Below, one piece after another: positions 46,683-57,877 of a DNA stretch of 64,000 nt. The position numbers were made by a program, and so were the translations under genes. The stretch lies in contig NZ_AP017372.2 in assembly GCF_002356555.2 (NCBI RefSeq), forward strand, positions 1,302,001 through 1,366,000, read 5' to 3'. The notes beneath the pieces were generated by a model, which worked only from the letters and a program-made list of their open reading frames with translations, was not told where the DNA came from and did no database searches. Each line of letters opens with the position of its first letter. The stretch's first letter is position 1. This DNA comes from Halorhodospira halochloris. GTDB lineage: Bacteria > Pseudomonadota > Gammaproteobacteria > Nitrococcales > Halorhodospiraceae.

Positions 46683-47036
46683 GCCTTTCCTAGAAGAGAA
46701 GAGTTACCAAATCGCTTCACCGGTAAGGTGCTTGCCTACACCGAGGGCCTCGACTAGGCGGATTTCGTGGCCAGTAGTCTCACTTACGATGCCACCCTGT
46801 GCAATCTGGAGCTGATCGGCGAAGCCGCCACCCATATTTCGGATGAGGTTCGGGACGAGCATCCTGAAATCCCCTGGAGGATGATCATCGCCACCCGCAA
46901 CCGCCTCATCCACGGCTACCTCGGTATCGACGATGACACTCTGTGGAGCATCATCCAGGATGATGTGCCCCGACTTTTGCCCCAGCTCAAGGCGCTGAAA
47001 GATGAAGTGCAGTCGTGGAACCCGGCAGATTCATGA
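46683..47036 (+). pseudogene. HepT-like HEPN-domain toxin gene with in-frame stop
   Basis: The reading GKVLAYTEGLD, stop (TAG at 46755), ADFVASSLTYDATLCNLELI matches a HepT/DUF86 protein across the stop codon; a single C-to-T change from CAG would explain it. Downstream the HEPN nuclease motif RNRLIHGY (R-X4-H-X-Y) is intact. A GTG at 46767 could still start an 89-residue product. The usual MNT nucleotidyltransferase antitoxin is absent on both sides, and the N-terminal codons are poorly conserved, so this is probably a dead gene. Confidence 0.65.
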
Positions 47037-47185
47037 GCATCCTCACCTACGTACCTACATCTTCGAGCAATCCATTTCGCAGATCTCTCCTGCTCCATCC
47101 GAGAGTTATCTTATAAGGCGTCTGCTGACCGAGTGAGAGCTAGCACTGCTTTGGATGGCGGGAGCCGGCGGATCGGCACGTTGTG

Positions 47186-47250
47186 AAGCCGCTTGATCGC
47201 TGCGCCTTGAGCAACTTGTTGGACTGGGTGGCTAGTGGGCTGCAACGCTA
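47186..47250 (+). pseudogene. Orphan 3' fragment of hybrid histidine kinase gene
   Basis: KPLDRCALSNLLDWVAS here repeats the last residues of the seven-PAS kinase (KPLDRSALSSLLDWVAS), followed by a stop. The matching DNA spans about 55-65 bases. The rest of 47037-48069 shows no gene I can support; several overlapping open frames there look like chance. Confidence 0.7.
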
Positions 47251-48069
47251 GCGCCCTGAGGTGTTGTTCGTCGGCAGGTTTAGGCGCCCGAAGGACGCTA
47301 AATATTCATTTGCTTGTCGTGCTGTTTTAGTTGTAAGCTTAGAGCTAGAACAGTTAAAGCAGACGAGTCACCAGTGCGTCCGCCCCCCATTGGCTGGATA
47401 GCTGCTCTGCTCATTGCCAATCACTTCGGAGTGTACTGCGGCGCAGGTGTAATGCCTTTGGCTCAGTATGGTTGGATGACACAACCACGGTCTTCGGTCA
47501 TACCTTTGAGGAGAGGGCCCAGGCACCACTGACCAAGTCCTGCGAAGCCGCGGTCGCTGAGCCTTGTGAAGCGGTGGCCTCGCGCACCCCATTAGATATC
47601 CGGGTTGTCGAATACGGATGTGCTTGCATCCTGGGGTGTGCATGAACGGTGAGTCACGGTGCCGAGACAGACGCCTCAACAAGCTTGCCTCTCCGAATTT
47701 TGTACTCGAAAGTACTCGTTGATCTTCGCGGGTAGCGGGGGTTCCGGCTCCAAGGTTGGGGCCAGCTCCGAACTCATTAAATTCGGCATTACCTGAACAT
47801 GCTCCTCTGGTTGGGTGGGCTTGGTGGGCATTATTTACAAATTCCACCATGACATATACGCTTTTTCATGTGCCCTCCCCCCGGGCCATGCTAACGACCA
47901 GTGCCGGAGTAATCCGGTACTGGCGATGGCTAAGCATTAACTTTTGGTAGACGGCTTCACTAACTTGCTCTGGCCTGAATCTGGCCATGTTTGATAAGGG
48001 GTTAAGCCGCCAAGAGCGGAGATACAGTTGCTGTCAATGCCCTAGTCTGAGGGCAATGGGGGGAGTGCA

Positions 48070-50037
48070 ATGATGACCAACATGTGGCACCGCATAGCTC
48101 TTCGTAGTCGTATTTTTTTTGTTATTTCGATTTTGCTGGTTATCATTTTAACCGCACTTGTGGTGTTGCAGTCTAAACTGACGGCGCGCGACCGCCTCGA
48201 ACACCTAGAGCACACCCAACTTCCCGCCTCTCTGCAAGGAATAGCGGCACAAATTCAATCAGAAATCAGTCCTTCTATCGCTAGATCCGGCGCCCTAGCC
48301 GAGAACACCTTTATCCTCGATTGGATCCGCGATGGCGCACCGCAAGACCGGCTTCCTGTCATCAAGGAAGCCATGCGAGAAGCCTATAAGTCTATCGACT
48401 TTAGTGGCGTTTTTATGGCTATCAATGCAGAAAATCAACTGTATTTCATTTTTTACCAAGACGAAGAGCTGCAGATGCGTGAGATGTCTGCCGAAAACCC
48501 AGACGATGAGTGGTATTATGCTTTCGTCAAGAGCGGCGCAGACTTCGAACTCAACCTGGATACCAATGAGTTCGCCGGCGATGATTTGCTGATGTTCGTG
48601 AATTATCGCAGCGCAGAAGAATCCGAGAACAACCGCCCACTGAACGTCGCCGGCGGGGCCATCAACATGGCTACAATAGCCGGGATGATCAGAGAGCATC
48701 GCATTGCTGAAAGGGGGCAGACGATGCTAGTAGATGCCGACGGTATCGTAGATATGCACCCCGATCTGGATTTGGTCGGGCAGCTAGATCTTTCACAGCG
48801 GGAGGGGTCTGATACCCTGTTCGGCCATAGAGATCAAGCAGGAAATATACTCGAGGTAGAATGGGAAGAAAGCGAGCGCTTTGTCGGGTCAGTTTGGATC
48901 CCTGAGCTGCAGCGATATCTAGTCTCTGAAGTTCCGACCGAAGAGATCCAGGAACAGATCAGCGCTAATCAAAGAGTGACATTTGCTGCTGGGGGCGCTC
49001 TACTACTGATCTCTGTGATCCTGCTCCACCCGTTGATTGGTACCTTAGTCGCGCCTCTTGGCAATTTGCGTAAGCAGGTAAACACCATCGCCGATGATCT
49101 TGACCTGCGTAAAGATTTGCATACTCGCGATCAGGCGGAGATAGGCGAACTCTCTAGCCAGCTCAACCACTTTTTGGAGAGATTGCGTGAAGTGCTAGTT
49201 GATATACAAGCTGCGAGTGATGAGATCGATGGCATCAGCCGACAGCTGAGCGATGGTGCGCGTAGAACTGATGAGTCGCTTGAGAGCCACCACCAAGCGC
49301 TTGACCAAGTTAACGCCAGTGTCTCTGATATCGCCGATCGGGTAGCCGAAACAGCGCAGCAAGCACGAGATGCCAGTGGGGCCTCAAATGAGGGAAGTGC
49401 CTTACTCGAGAATTTGGAAAGCGGCATGGTGACCAGTTACAAGGAGGTTAAAGAACTTGATGAAGCTATGCGCTCCGCTCAATCCCATATGGACACCCTA
49501 AACAAGCAGATCGACCAGGTCGTGGAGGCGATGAAGACAATCGATACCATCACCGAACAGACCGAAATTCTTGCACTTAATGCCTCTATCGAAGCAGCAC
49601 GGGCCGGGAATACCGGCCGCGGGTTTAGTGTAGTGGCTGATGAGGTTAAGGCCCTAGCGTCACGCACACAATTATCGACGGCCGAGGTAAATCAGGTTAT
49701 TGCCGATCTGCGCGAAGCTAACGCAGTGATGGTCGAGCAGATGGCTCAAAGTGCGGATAAATCGCATAAGGCCGTAGACTGGCTACAGCAAGCACAAGAG
49801 CATCTGCAATCTTTGAACCTGAGGTTCAATGACATACTCAGCCAAAATGACAGCATAGCTGCTGCTGCCGCGTCACAAGAGCAGGAAGTTCAGCAGATTC
49901 ATCGCGGCCTGCAGGAGATTGCGGAACAAGGTCATTATTCTGGAGAAATAGCAGCACGTGCACGAGAGGCAAGCGAGAGCCTAGGTGAACGCATCGCCAG
50001 TTTCCGCGAGCGTGTCCGAGCATTTAAATCTTACTAG
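48070..50037 (+). CDS. Methyl-accepting chemotaxis protein
   Basis: The 655-residue receptor has an N-terminal membrane span ([20 protein letters not shown]), a periplasmic Cache-like sensor (about 40-300, with [19 protein letters not shown]), a second span ([21 protein letters not shown]), a HAMP region and a signalling domain. The hairpin tip is [29 protein letters not shown]. It would pass ligand signals to CheA/CheW for flagellar control; the ligand is unknown. ATG 48070 has GGGGGAG just upstream. It is intact although it lies between two integrase remnants. Confidence 0.93.
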   Translation: MMTNMWHRIALRSRIFFVISILLVIILTALVVLQSKLTARDRLEHLEHTQLPASLQGIAAQIQSEISPSIARSGALAENTFILDWIRDGAPQDRLPVIKEAMREAYKSIDFSGVFMAINAENQLYFIFYQDEELQMREMSAENPDDEWYYAFVKSGADFELNLDTNEFAGDDLLMFVNYRSAEESENNRPLNVAGGAINMATIAGMIREHRIAERGQTMLVDADGIVDMHPDLDLVGQLDLSQREGSDTLFGHRDQAGNILEVEWEESERFVGSVWIPELQRYLVSEVPTEEIQEQISANQRVTFAAGGALLLISVILLHPLIGTLVAPLGNLRKQVNTIADDLDLRKDLHTRDQAEIGELSSQLNHFLERLREVLVDIQAASDEIDGISRQLSDGARRTDESLESHHQALDQVNASVSDIADRVAETAQQARDASGASNEGSALLENLESGMVTSYKEVKELDEAMRSAQSHMDTLNKQIDQVVEAMKTIDTITEQTEILALNASIEAARAGNTGRGFSVVADEVKALASRTQLSTAEVNQVIADLREANAVMVEQMAQSADKSHKAVDWLQQAQEHLQSLNLRFNDILSQNDSIAAAAASQEQEVQQIHRGLQEIAEQGHYSGEIAARAREASESLGERIASFRERVRAFKSY

Positions 50038-50039
50038 TG

Positions 50040-50394
50040 GGGGGATTATGAGATGGGCCTACTCTTGGTTGGTCGAGTGTCGCGGCAAGGTAAGTAGGCT
50101 TTTCCTTTACAGTCAAATCCCTGTGTGCGCGACGTGACATATCTGAGATCTCTTCCGTGACCAGTTTTGTCTCATATGGCCTCTATATCTATAGTTCGCC
50201 GACTGAATTGTTGCAGTACCTTTGATCGCCACAAAGCTGAACTGTGTCAGCGCTCAAAAATTATCACCTAGTTGGTTGCTTGCTATTAGCGACGGCCTAA
50301 ACTTGCACATCATTAGTTGAGTATACTGTTATTACTCCACTGTTTCGGGCCTCTAAATGAGCACTAGCTTTCGATTTATAATGGCTTTTGATAG
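50040..50394. other. Non-coding stretch between chemoreceptor and integrase remnant
   Basis: No gene or clear hairpin seen. Confidence 0.4.
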
Positions 50395-50982
50395 TCAAAA
50401 AGCAGAACTTGACCCACCACCCTCATCACTTGAACTCTGCGATTGCTCCTCGGCAAATTGCTCCACAATGGCGGCAAGGCGCTCTTGTTCGCTGTGGGCG
50501 TACACTTGCGTTGATCCGATGTCTCGGTGTCTGGCCAGATCCCGGGCGTCCTGGATACCAACCCCATGCGCTAACAGATGTGTAACGAAGGTATGTCGCA
50601 GCCAGTGGGTCGAGGCGGACTCAAGGGCTCGGGCTTGTTCGGGTTGATCCGCCGCCACAGCTGCGGCTGCGTTTTGGAAAATACCCTTGCAGATGCTAAA
50701 CAGGCGCTGCCTGGTGATAGGCTGCCAGCCATCGCGTTGCGGATAGAGGCTTACAATCATCGGGGTGCGCTCGCCAGCGGTAGGGTAGGGCGATAGGCCA
50801 AGAGCCCCGCGATATTCTGCCAGGATTTCAACAAGACTCACCGGCACCGGGATATCATCAGGGTCATCAAGATCGCGGCGATGCTTGCCGCGCACCTGCC
50901 AGCTGTAGTGCCTAAAAACCTTTTTTGTCTTTGGTATTCTAAGCTCCCAAGAGGAAGCACTTGCGGTGACAGTACGAGCCAA
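50395..50982 (-). pseudogene. Tyrosine-recombinase fragment B (catalytic C-terminal half only)
   Basis: The 195-codon frame holds the C-terminal catalytic half of a phage/XerC-type integrase: THWLRHTFVTHLLAHGVGI (Arg II and His), ARDLARHRDIGSTQVYAHS (His/Arg and nucleophile Tyr). The N-terminal DNA-binding domain and Arg I are missing, and the frame opens only after a stop at 50992-50994 with a weak TTG. So it is most likely a remnant. A more decayed homologue lies at 45482-45870; the two bracket about 5 kb. Confidence 0.75.
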
Positions 50983-51161
50983 ATTGTTGGCCTAACACAT
51001 CGTTGAAAAATGGCCTAACTAGAGGTAGGGTTTTTCCCGAGGGGGTGGTACTTCATCTGTAAATCTTGGTTCCCAGCTCCTGTTAACCAGAAAGCACAGT
51101 CCTGCGCTAAGAAATTTGAAATCACAGCAGTAACAATACGAGTGAACCTCGGGGGGCAGCC

Positions 51162-53819
51162 ATGGCAAATGAGGACTATTGGAGCACATGGTGGGCGGAG
51201 CCACCCCATAGCGATACTGTTAGGGATCTTGCGATTGGTCAGTGGGGATTTCTCTACAGTGCCAGCGACGACGGCACGGTAGCTGCCTTTGACCGTGAGA
51301 CCGGCGAGCGCATCGGCACCTGGGACGAGGTGGATCTTGGTAGCCTCCGTGCCGTTTCCGTTACCTCGGACTATCACGTCTATATCGGTGGCACAGCTGG
51401 GACGCTGCTGCGGACCGGTAAGCCGGACGAGATAGTCGAGGGCGAGGATGATGCCGAGGGCCTGGACAACATTTCCACTGAGTTTGGTGATGGTAGCGGC
51501 ATAAACGCCCTTGCCATCAACTACGAGAGTCCAGATCGACTCTTCGCAGTTGGCTATGACGGATATGTGCGGGCCTATAGCCCGAATCTGGAAAAGCAGC
51601 ACTGGGAGAAACAGGTCCACGAGAGCGGCGAAGGCGGCGATGCCGGTCGCGGCGCAGTGGCAGTCGAGCTTGCCGAAGATGGTGAGACTCTCTTCAGCGC
51701 TGGCCATAACGGCGGCACTGTGCTAGCGCAGGATCCAGGCGACGGGGAGATCCTCTGGGAGGTCTCACTCGAAGATGAAGGTGCCGGCAAGTTAATGGAC
51801 CTGGCGCTGGCCGGCGACAGGGTCGTGGCGGTTGGCGCGGAGGGCGGCATCTTCGAACTGGATGTTGATACTGGCGAGGTACTTCATACGCTGCTGGACG
51901 AAGATGATGAAATAGCGCCGATAGGGGCTATTGATGCTCACCCGGACCTGTCTAGTGGCGAGGGGTCTTTAGAACATTACACCACCTCCGAATCTGCGGT
52001 GCTCATCGAGGATCACGAGGAGAGTGTCTCCAGCTTTTGGGCGATGGGCGATGGGCATATTCAGCACATCGATGCCCCTCCAGAGTTGATTCCTGAGATC
52101 CTCGGAGCAGATCATCCAACCAATATTTATCACGTCAGCGACGAGGATGAGCTACGCGCGGCTTTAGCAGATGCGGATGGTCTCGCCGAGGATGCGCTTA
52201 AGATCTGGATTGATGGCGAGATAACGGTTTCCGAATCTCTTACTTATGATTTGGATGTTGACTTAAAAATTCAAGCAGTGGGATCCGAAGCGGCTCTGTT
52301 AGGCGATGGCAGTGGGCGACTTCTGGATGTCACTGGGGCTCCTGAGAAGGTCGAGATCGATGGTGTCGATCTTCGCGATGGCAGCGCCGATCATGGGGGA
52401 GGGGGCGCAATACGCGCTGGTAGCACGGGAGAGCTACACCTATATGGTCTGAATATTGAGAATAACGAGGCAATGTCCGGGTACGGCGGTGCCGTGCAGG
52501 CCCGCTCGGTGATAGCTGAGCAAGTCCATTTCAATGATAACGAGGCGGTGGCCGGCGGCGCTATCCACCAGAATGGTTGGAGCAACCAGAGCCTAGAGCT
52601 TCATGAGGTGGTATTTGAAGGAAATGAAGCTATTACCCGAGGTGGTGCTATAAAGACCAGGAGGGCCGACCTCAATTTCGAAAATGTCTTAGCCTATGCT
52701 GGAAACGATATCGGCAACGATGCTGGCATCGAAGGGGACTTCCTGTATGAGCGTCTCGCTGGTCATACTCATGGCGGCGATATCTCAGGAGATTCCCTAG
52801 GTGATGGTGCTAGGCAGGCCGAATATAAAAAAATACTCGATGTGTCTGATGGCAGCGATTTGATAGATGCTGATTACTGGGATCCGGAGAACATCGAGGT
52901 TCTCGATTTCCGCGGTGAGGAAAGCACCCTAACGGTGACTGTTGATCACTACAATAAGCTGTATTCGCTAGTCAGTGGTGAAAACGCCACTATTGAGCTG
53001 GGTGGTTACGATGGCGACCAGGTCGAAGTGGAAGTTGTCGCCGATGATCATACCTTGGATCTTGATAGCAATAATTTTATGATCCATGCCGATGATGTCA
53101 ACCAGCTCGGTTGGGGTAACTTCGAAGGAGTTTCCGGGGACTCGGTACTCATGGACTGCAGCGAAAACCGCTCGCTGACGATCGACGGGTACAATGAAGA
53201 TTGGGATGGCGTTTCAATACAGTCTCCTGATGAGACGATATTTTCATTAATAGTATCAACAGATGCTGTGCCATACGAAGGCGGCAGCAACACCACAGTA
53301 CTTTTATTCAACGGCGATGATTCAGATATAGGCGCTCCAATAACCTTCGACTTTGGCGATCACTCTGAAGCTTTTGGACTTAGCCTTCTCGGTTATGAAG
53401 ATGACGATAAATTCGAGGATATGATTGTTGAGGGGTTTGAGGAAAATGACTACAACAGCATCCTAGATTTAGCCAATTTAGTCTATCATAGCGATATCAA
53501 TAGGGTAGATTCGGTAGGCACCGTAGAAGACGACGCAGGTCAAGACTGGCTTGTTCTGTATGAATCTCCTGACGGAAATGAATGGTTGGCGATTGCCCTT
53601 GAGGGCGATAAGCTTGACCTGACGAACGTTACCTATGGAGCCACTGAAGGTGACTTTTCCGGCGATATTGATGCTCTAGGAGAAATCGACATGTCCGCAG
53701 ATGGCAAAGGGTCCCTAGTCGGAAACGTTAACTCTGGGAGTATTGAGCTGGTCGGAGTAGACTACGACAAGTTGACTGAGGATGACTTTTTCCTAGGTAA
53801 CTATACTTATACTATCTGA
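51162..53819 (+). CDS. Acidic beta-propeller / beta-helix surface protein (885 residues), paralogue of 21135 gene
   Basis: This is a shorter relative of the 1480-residue protein. Residues 1 to about 290 are WD40/PQQ-like (LYSASDDGTVAAFDRETGE, LFSAGHNGGTVLAQD). Residues about 325-540 form the same beta-helix (GGAIRAGSTGELHL, GYGGAVQARS, GGAIHQNGWSNQSLELHE). Both CARDB-like domains are missing. One copy of the C-terminal domain remains (ITFDFGDHSEAF, FEDMIVEGFEENDYNSILDL, DWLVLY), ending LTEDDFFLGNYTYTI. There is no signal peptide, so export by type I secretion is inferred. The leader GAACCTCGGGGGGCAGCC before ATG 51162 matches that of the larger gene. It stands alone. Confidence 0.6.
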   Translation: MANEDYWSTWWAEPPHSDTVRDLAIGQWGFLYSASDDGTVAAFDRETGERIGTWDEVDLGSLRAVSVTSDYHVYIGGTAGTLLRTGKPDEIVEGEDDAEGLDNISTEFGDGSGINALAINYESPDRLFAVGYDGYVRAYSPNLEKQHWEKQVHESGEGGDAGRGAVAVELAEDGETLFSAGHNGGTVLAQDPGDGEILWEVSLEDEGAGKLMDLALAGDRVVAVGAEGGIFELDVDTGEVLHTLLDEDDEIAPIGAIDAHPDLSSGEGSLEHYTTSESAVLIEDHEESVSSFWAMGDGHIQHIDAPPELIPEILGADHPTNIYHVSDEDELRAALADADGLAEDALKIWIDGEITVSESLTYDLDVDLKIQAVGSEAALLGDGSGRLLDVTGAPEKVEIDGVDLRDGSADHGGGGAIRAGSTGELHLYGLNIENNEAMSGYGGAVQARSVIAEQVHFNDNEAVAGGAIHQNGWSNQSLELHEVVFEGNEAITRGGAIKTRRADLNFENVLAYAGNDIGNDAGIEGDFLYERLAGHTHGGDISGDSLGDGARQAEYKKILDVSDGSDLIDADYWDPENIEVLDFRGEESTLTVTVDHYNKLYSLVSGENATIELGGYDGDQVEVEVVADDHTLDLDSNNFMIHADDVNQLGWGNFEGVSGDSVLMDCSENRSLTIDGYNEDWDGVSIQSPDETIFSLIVSTDAVPYEGGSNTTVLLFNGDDSDIGAPITFDFGDHSEAFGLSLLGYEDDDKFEDMIVEGFEENDYNSILDLANLVYHSDINRVDSVGTVEDDAGQDWLVLYESPDGNEWLAIALEGDKLDLTNVTYGATEGDFSGDIDALGEIDMSADGKGSLVGNVNSGSIELVGVDYDKLTEDDFFLGNYTYTI

Positions 53820-53934
53820 GCCACTTCGTGCTTAATGAACTATTAGAATAAAGCAGTTGCTCCTTGGTGGCGTTCAGGTAGTAGCGTAGTTCCCAAATGT
53901 TCCCAGATGTGCTAATCCGAGATAGGAGGAATTC

Positions 53935-54051
53935 ATGCAAATAGTGCGCACGATCTTACTAGTGCTAACTGCTGGCTGCATATTTCAGAGCAAACCTGCC
54001 ACTGATTACACGCGAAAGCTGCCACCCGAGCAGCGCCGAGGAATCACCTGA
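53935..54051 (+). CDS. Putative 38-residue lipoprotein
   Basis: ATG 53935 has a near-perfect ribosome site (AGGAGGAATTC). The product starts MQIVRTILLVLTAGC, a short signal with lipobox LTAGC, followed by a hydrophilic tail (TDYTRKLPPEQRRGIT). Too short to match a family. It is codirectional with the surface-protein gene 116 bases upstream and converges on thiC. Confidence 0.4.
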   Translation: MQIVRTILLVLTAGCIFQSKPATDYTRKLPPEQRRGIT

Positions 54052-54126
54052 TTGATGTTTTATGCAGGATAACTACCTGATTCCCTCCACCCACACCCCA
54101 CCACTACCCCTATCCATCACCAGACT

Positions 54127-55824
<1,698 letters not shown>

Positions 55825-55865
55825 TCAAACCGCTATGCCTACAGCTTGTTGAAGTAGCGCCTGGA

Positions 55866-55950
55866 AGCTCCCTCCGCCGGTACTAGCCGGGTCAGGTTCC
55901 AAGGGTCTGTCTCAGCCCTATAGTAATTTAATAGGGCACCCCCGCTTCCG
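55866..55950 (-). promoter_or_regulatory. TPP riboswitch (THI element) upstream of thiC
   Basis: On the minus strand the order GGGGGTGCCC, GGGCTGAGA, ACCCTTGGAACCTGA, CCGGCTAGTACCGGCG, GGAGGGAGC matches the conserved THI-box, including CTGAGA and CTTGAACCTGA-like sequences. It ends about 115 bases upstream of thiC. Confidence 0.93.
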
Positions 55951-56042
55951 TCTTCAGGTCTATTTGAACATATTAAAGCAATTATTGCACGTGCCTGACC
56001 CTAGAGAGCCCCGGGGCTATAAATGAGCACGGTTGAGATTGC

Positions 56043-56738
56043 TTAGAGGTCCTTTAGGTAGTAGCTCTTTTGCACCGAATGATCGCCATTCAGTTCATAG
56101 ACCAGCGGCTCACCGGTAGGGATCTCGACTTGCATGATATTGTCGTCTGACATCCCATCGAGGTGCTTCACTAAGGCCCGCAGGCTGTTGCCGTGGGCGG
56201 CGATGAGGATGCACTCGTGCTTGCGCAGGGCTGGGGCGATTTCCCGATCCCAATAGGGGAGAACGCGCTCGAGGGTTAGCTTCAGCGACTCGGTTGCCGG
56301 CAGCTGATGCTGCTCGAGGTCGGCATAACGCGGATCGAAGCGTGGATGGTAGTCATCATCAGGATCGAGTGCCGGGGGCGGGGTGTCGTAGCTACGCCGC
56401 CAGATATGGACCTGTTCATCGCCGTATTTAGCTGCGGTCTCCGCCTTGTCTAGGCCGGTTAAACCACCATAATGGCGCTCGTTGAGCCGCCAACTCTTGA
56501 TCTCCGGTATCCACATCCTATCGAGCTCTTCGAGCGATAGCCACAAGGTGCGGATAGCCCGCTTGAGCACTGAGGTAAAGGCGAGTTCTGGGGCAAGGCC
56601 GTGCTCGCGCATGGCGATACCGGCGTTGCGCGCTTCATGGACACCCTTCTCGGTAAGGTCGACATCGTGCCAACCGGTGAAGCGGTTCTGCAGATTCCAC
56701 TCACTTTGGCCGTGGCGCAAAAGTATCAGTTTGGGCAT
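56043..56738 (-). CDS. gpmA: 2,3-bisphosphoglycerate-dependent phosphoglycerate mutase
   Basis: The 231-residue glycolytic enzyme interconverts 3- and 2-phosphoglycerate. It shows [20 protein letters not shown] with the catalytic His, [34 protein letters not shown] and the second His in [12 protein letters not shown]. Length and motifs are normal. It is divergent from the CYTH gene. Confidence 0.95.
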   Translation of the reverse strand: MPKLILLRHGQSEWNLQNRFTGWHDVDLTEKGVHEARNAGIAMREHGLAPELAFTSVLKRAIRTLWLSLEELDRMWIPEIKSWRLNERHYGGLTGLDKAETAAKYGDEQVHIWRRSYDTPPPALDPDDDYHPRFDPRYADLEQHQLPATESLKLTLERVLPYWDREIAPALRKHECILIAAHGNSLRALVKHLDGMSDDNIMQVEIPTGEPLVYELNGDHSVQKSYYLKDL

Positions 56739-56897
56739 GACAAAGCATCTCCGTTGCTGTGAGGATCACTCAGGCAAACCGTTTTTCATGGCGACACATT
56801 ATGCCATATCATTCGCAAAATGCATTGCTGGCAAACCATTACTGATCGATGCAGCCCTTACCAGCTCCCCGCCGGGAGATTCGCAGGAGAGTTATAA

Positions 56898-57365
56898 ATG
56901 GCTCAAGAAATAGAGCGTAAGTTTCTGTTAAAAAACGATGATTGGCGAAATTATGCCGATAGTGGTCAAGCTATGCGTCAAGGTTATCTGATAGGTGCCG
57001 AAAAGGCCTCTATAAGGGTGCGTACAGCGGGCGATAGAGCTTGGCTTAACATTAAGAGTGCTACTTTAGGCGTTGAGCGGCTTGAGTATGAGTACGAGAT
57101 ACCGCTGACGGATGCGGAGGAAATGCTCGAGAGTTTGTGCGAGCGGCCGCTGATTGAGAAGGTTCGCTACGAGGTCGCCTGGCACGGCGATGTATGGGAG
57201 ATAGATGTCTTTGAGGGCGATAACGCCGGGCTGGTGGTTGCGGAGATAGAGCTTGAGGATCCGCAGCAGCAGTTTACGCTTCCTCCCTGGGTGGGCGAGG
57301 AGGTCTCCGACGATCCGAGATATTACAACGTCTGCCTGGTCAAGCACCCATTCAGTCAGTGGTGA
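56898..57365 (+). CDS. CYTH-domain protein (inorganic triphosphatase-like)
   Basis: The 155-residue protein begins with the CYTH signature EIERKFLL (EXEXK) and continues with RVRTAGDRAWLNIKS and EYEIPL, strands of the triphosphate tunnel fold. Single-domain bacterial members hydrolyse inorganic tripolyphosphate with Mg2+; this activity is expected but not proven here. ATG 56898 follows GGAGAGTTATAA. The L,D-transpeptidase gene begins 5 bases after its stop, so the two are coupled. Confidence 0.88.
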   Translation: MAQEIERKFLLKNDDWRNYADSGQAMRQGYLIGAEKASIRVRTAGDRAWLNIKSATLGVERLEYEYEIPLTDAEEMLESLCERPLIEKVRYEVAWHGDVWEIDVFEGDNAGLVVAEIELEDPQQQFTLPPWVGEEVSDDPRYYNVCLVKHPFSQW

Positions 57366-57369
57366 AGTT

Positions 57370-57876
57370 TTGGCGCAATGGATAAACATCGAGCTGCGCT
57401 CTCAGCAGCTTACCCTGTGGCGTGATAGCGAGGCGGTTTTCACCCGCCCTGTCTCAACCGCAGCAGCGGGGGCTGGGGAACTTAACGGCAGTGGCGGCAC
57501 GCCCCGTGGTTGGCACTACATACGGGCGAAGATTGGCGCGAACGCCCCGCGCGCAGCCGTCTTTCGCGGTCGTCGCGCTACCGGAGAGATTTGGACACCG
57601 CAGCTGGCGCGTCAGTATCCGCAGCGCGATTGGATCCTAAGCCGCATCCTCTGGCTCTGTGGCCTTGAGCCCGGTTTCAATCGGCTGGGGGATGTCGATA
57701 CGATGCGCAGGTTTATTTACATACACGGTTGCCCGGATGATGAGCCGCTCGGTGTGGCCAATTCTCACGGTTGTGTGCGGATGGATAATGACTCGGTTAT
57801 GGAGCTTTTTGATCTGGTGGACCCCGGGATCAAGGTCTGGATTGGCGAAGGGCAACCGTTGAATGAGGAGGATTGA
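57370..57876 (+). CDS. L,D-transpeptidase (YkuD) family protein
   Basis: The protein (about 168 residues) has the YkuD catalytic motif in IYIHGCPDDEPLGVANSHGCVRM, with the nucleophile Cys in SHGCVR. The family cross-links peptidoglycan 3-3 bonds or attaches proteins. No signal peptide is seen with the proposed TTG 57370 start, just after the CYTH stop; the longer open frame from 57253 lies inside the CYTH gene and is unlikely. The tail overlaps the start region of nagZ. Confidence 0.75.
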   Translation: MAQWINIELRSQQLTLWRDSEAVFTRPVSTAAAGAGELNGSGGTPRGWHYIRAKIGANAPRAAVFRGRRATGEIWTPQLARQYPQRDWILSRILWLCGLEPGFNRLGDVDTMRRFIYIHGCPDDEPLGVANSHGCVRMDNDSVMELFDLVDPGIKVWIGEGQPLNEED

Positions 57877-57877
57877 T

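Noticed and set aside
47368-47850. Minus-strand ORF of 160 codons between the HepT remnant and the chemoreceptor
   Set aside because: Composition looks like chance and no start signal is seen; I considered a group II intron or other RNA remnant here but could not identify domain V or conserved ends.
50357-50647. Plus-strand ORF opposite integrase fragment B
   Set aside because: It is antisense to the clear recombinase motifs HWLRHT and YAHS.
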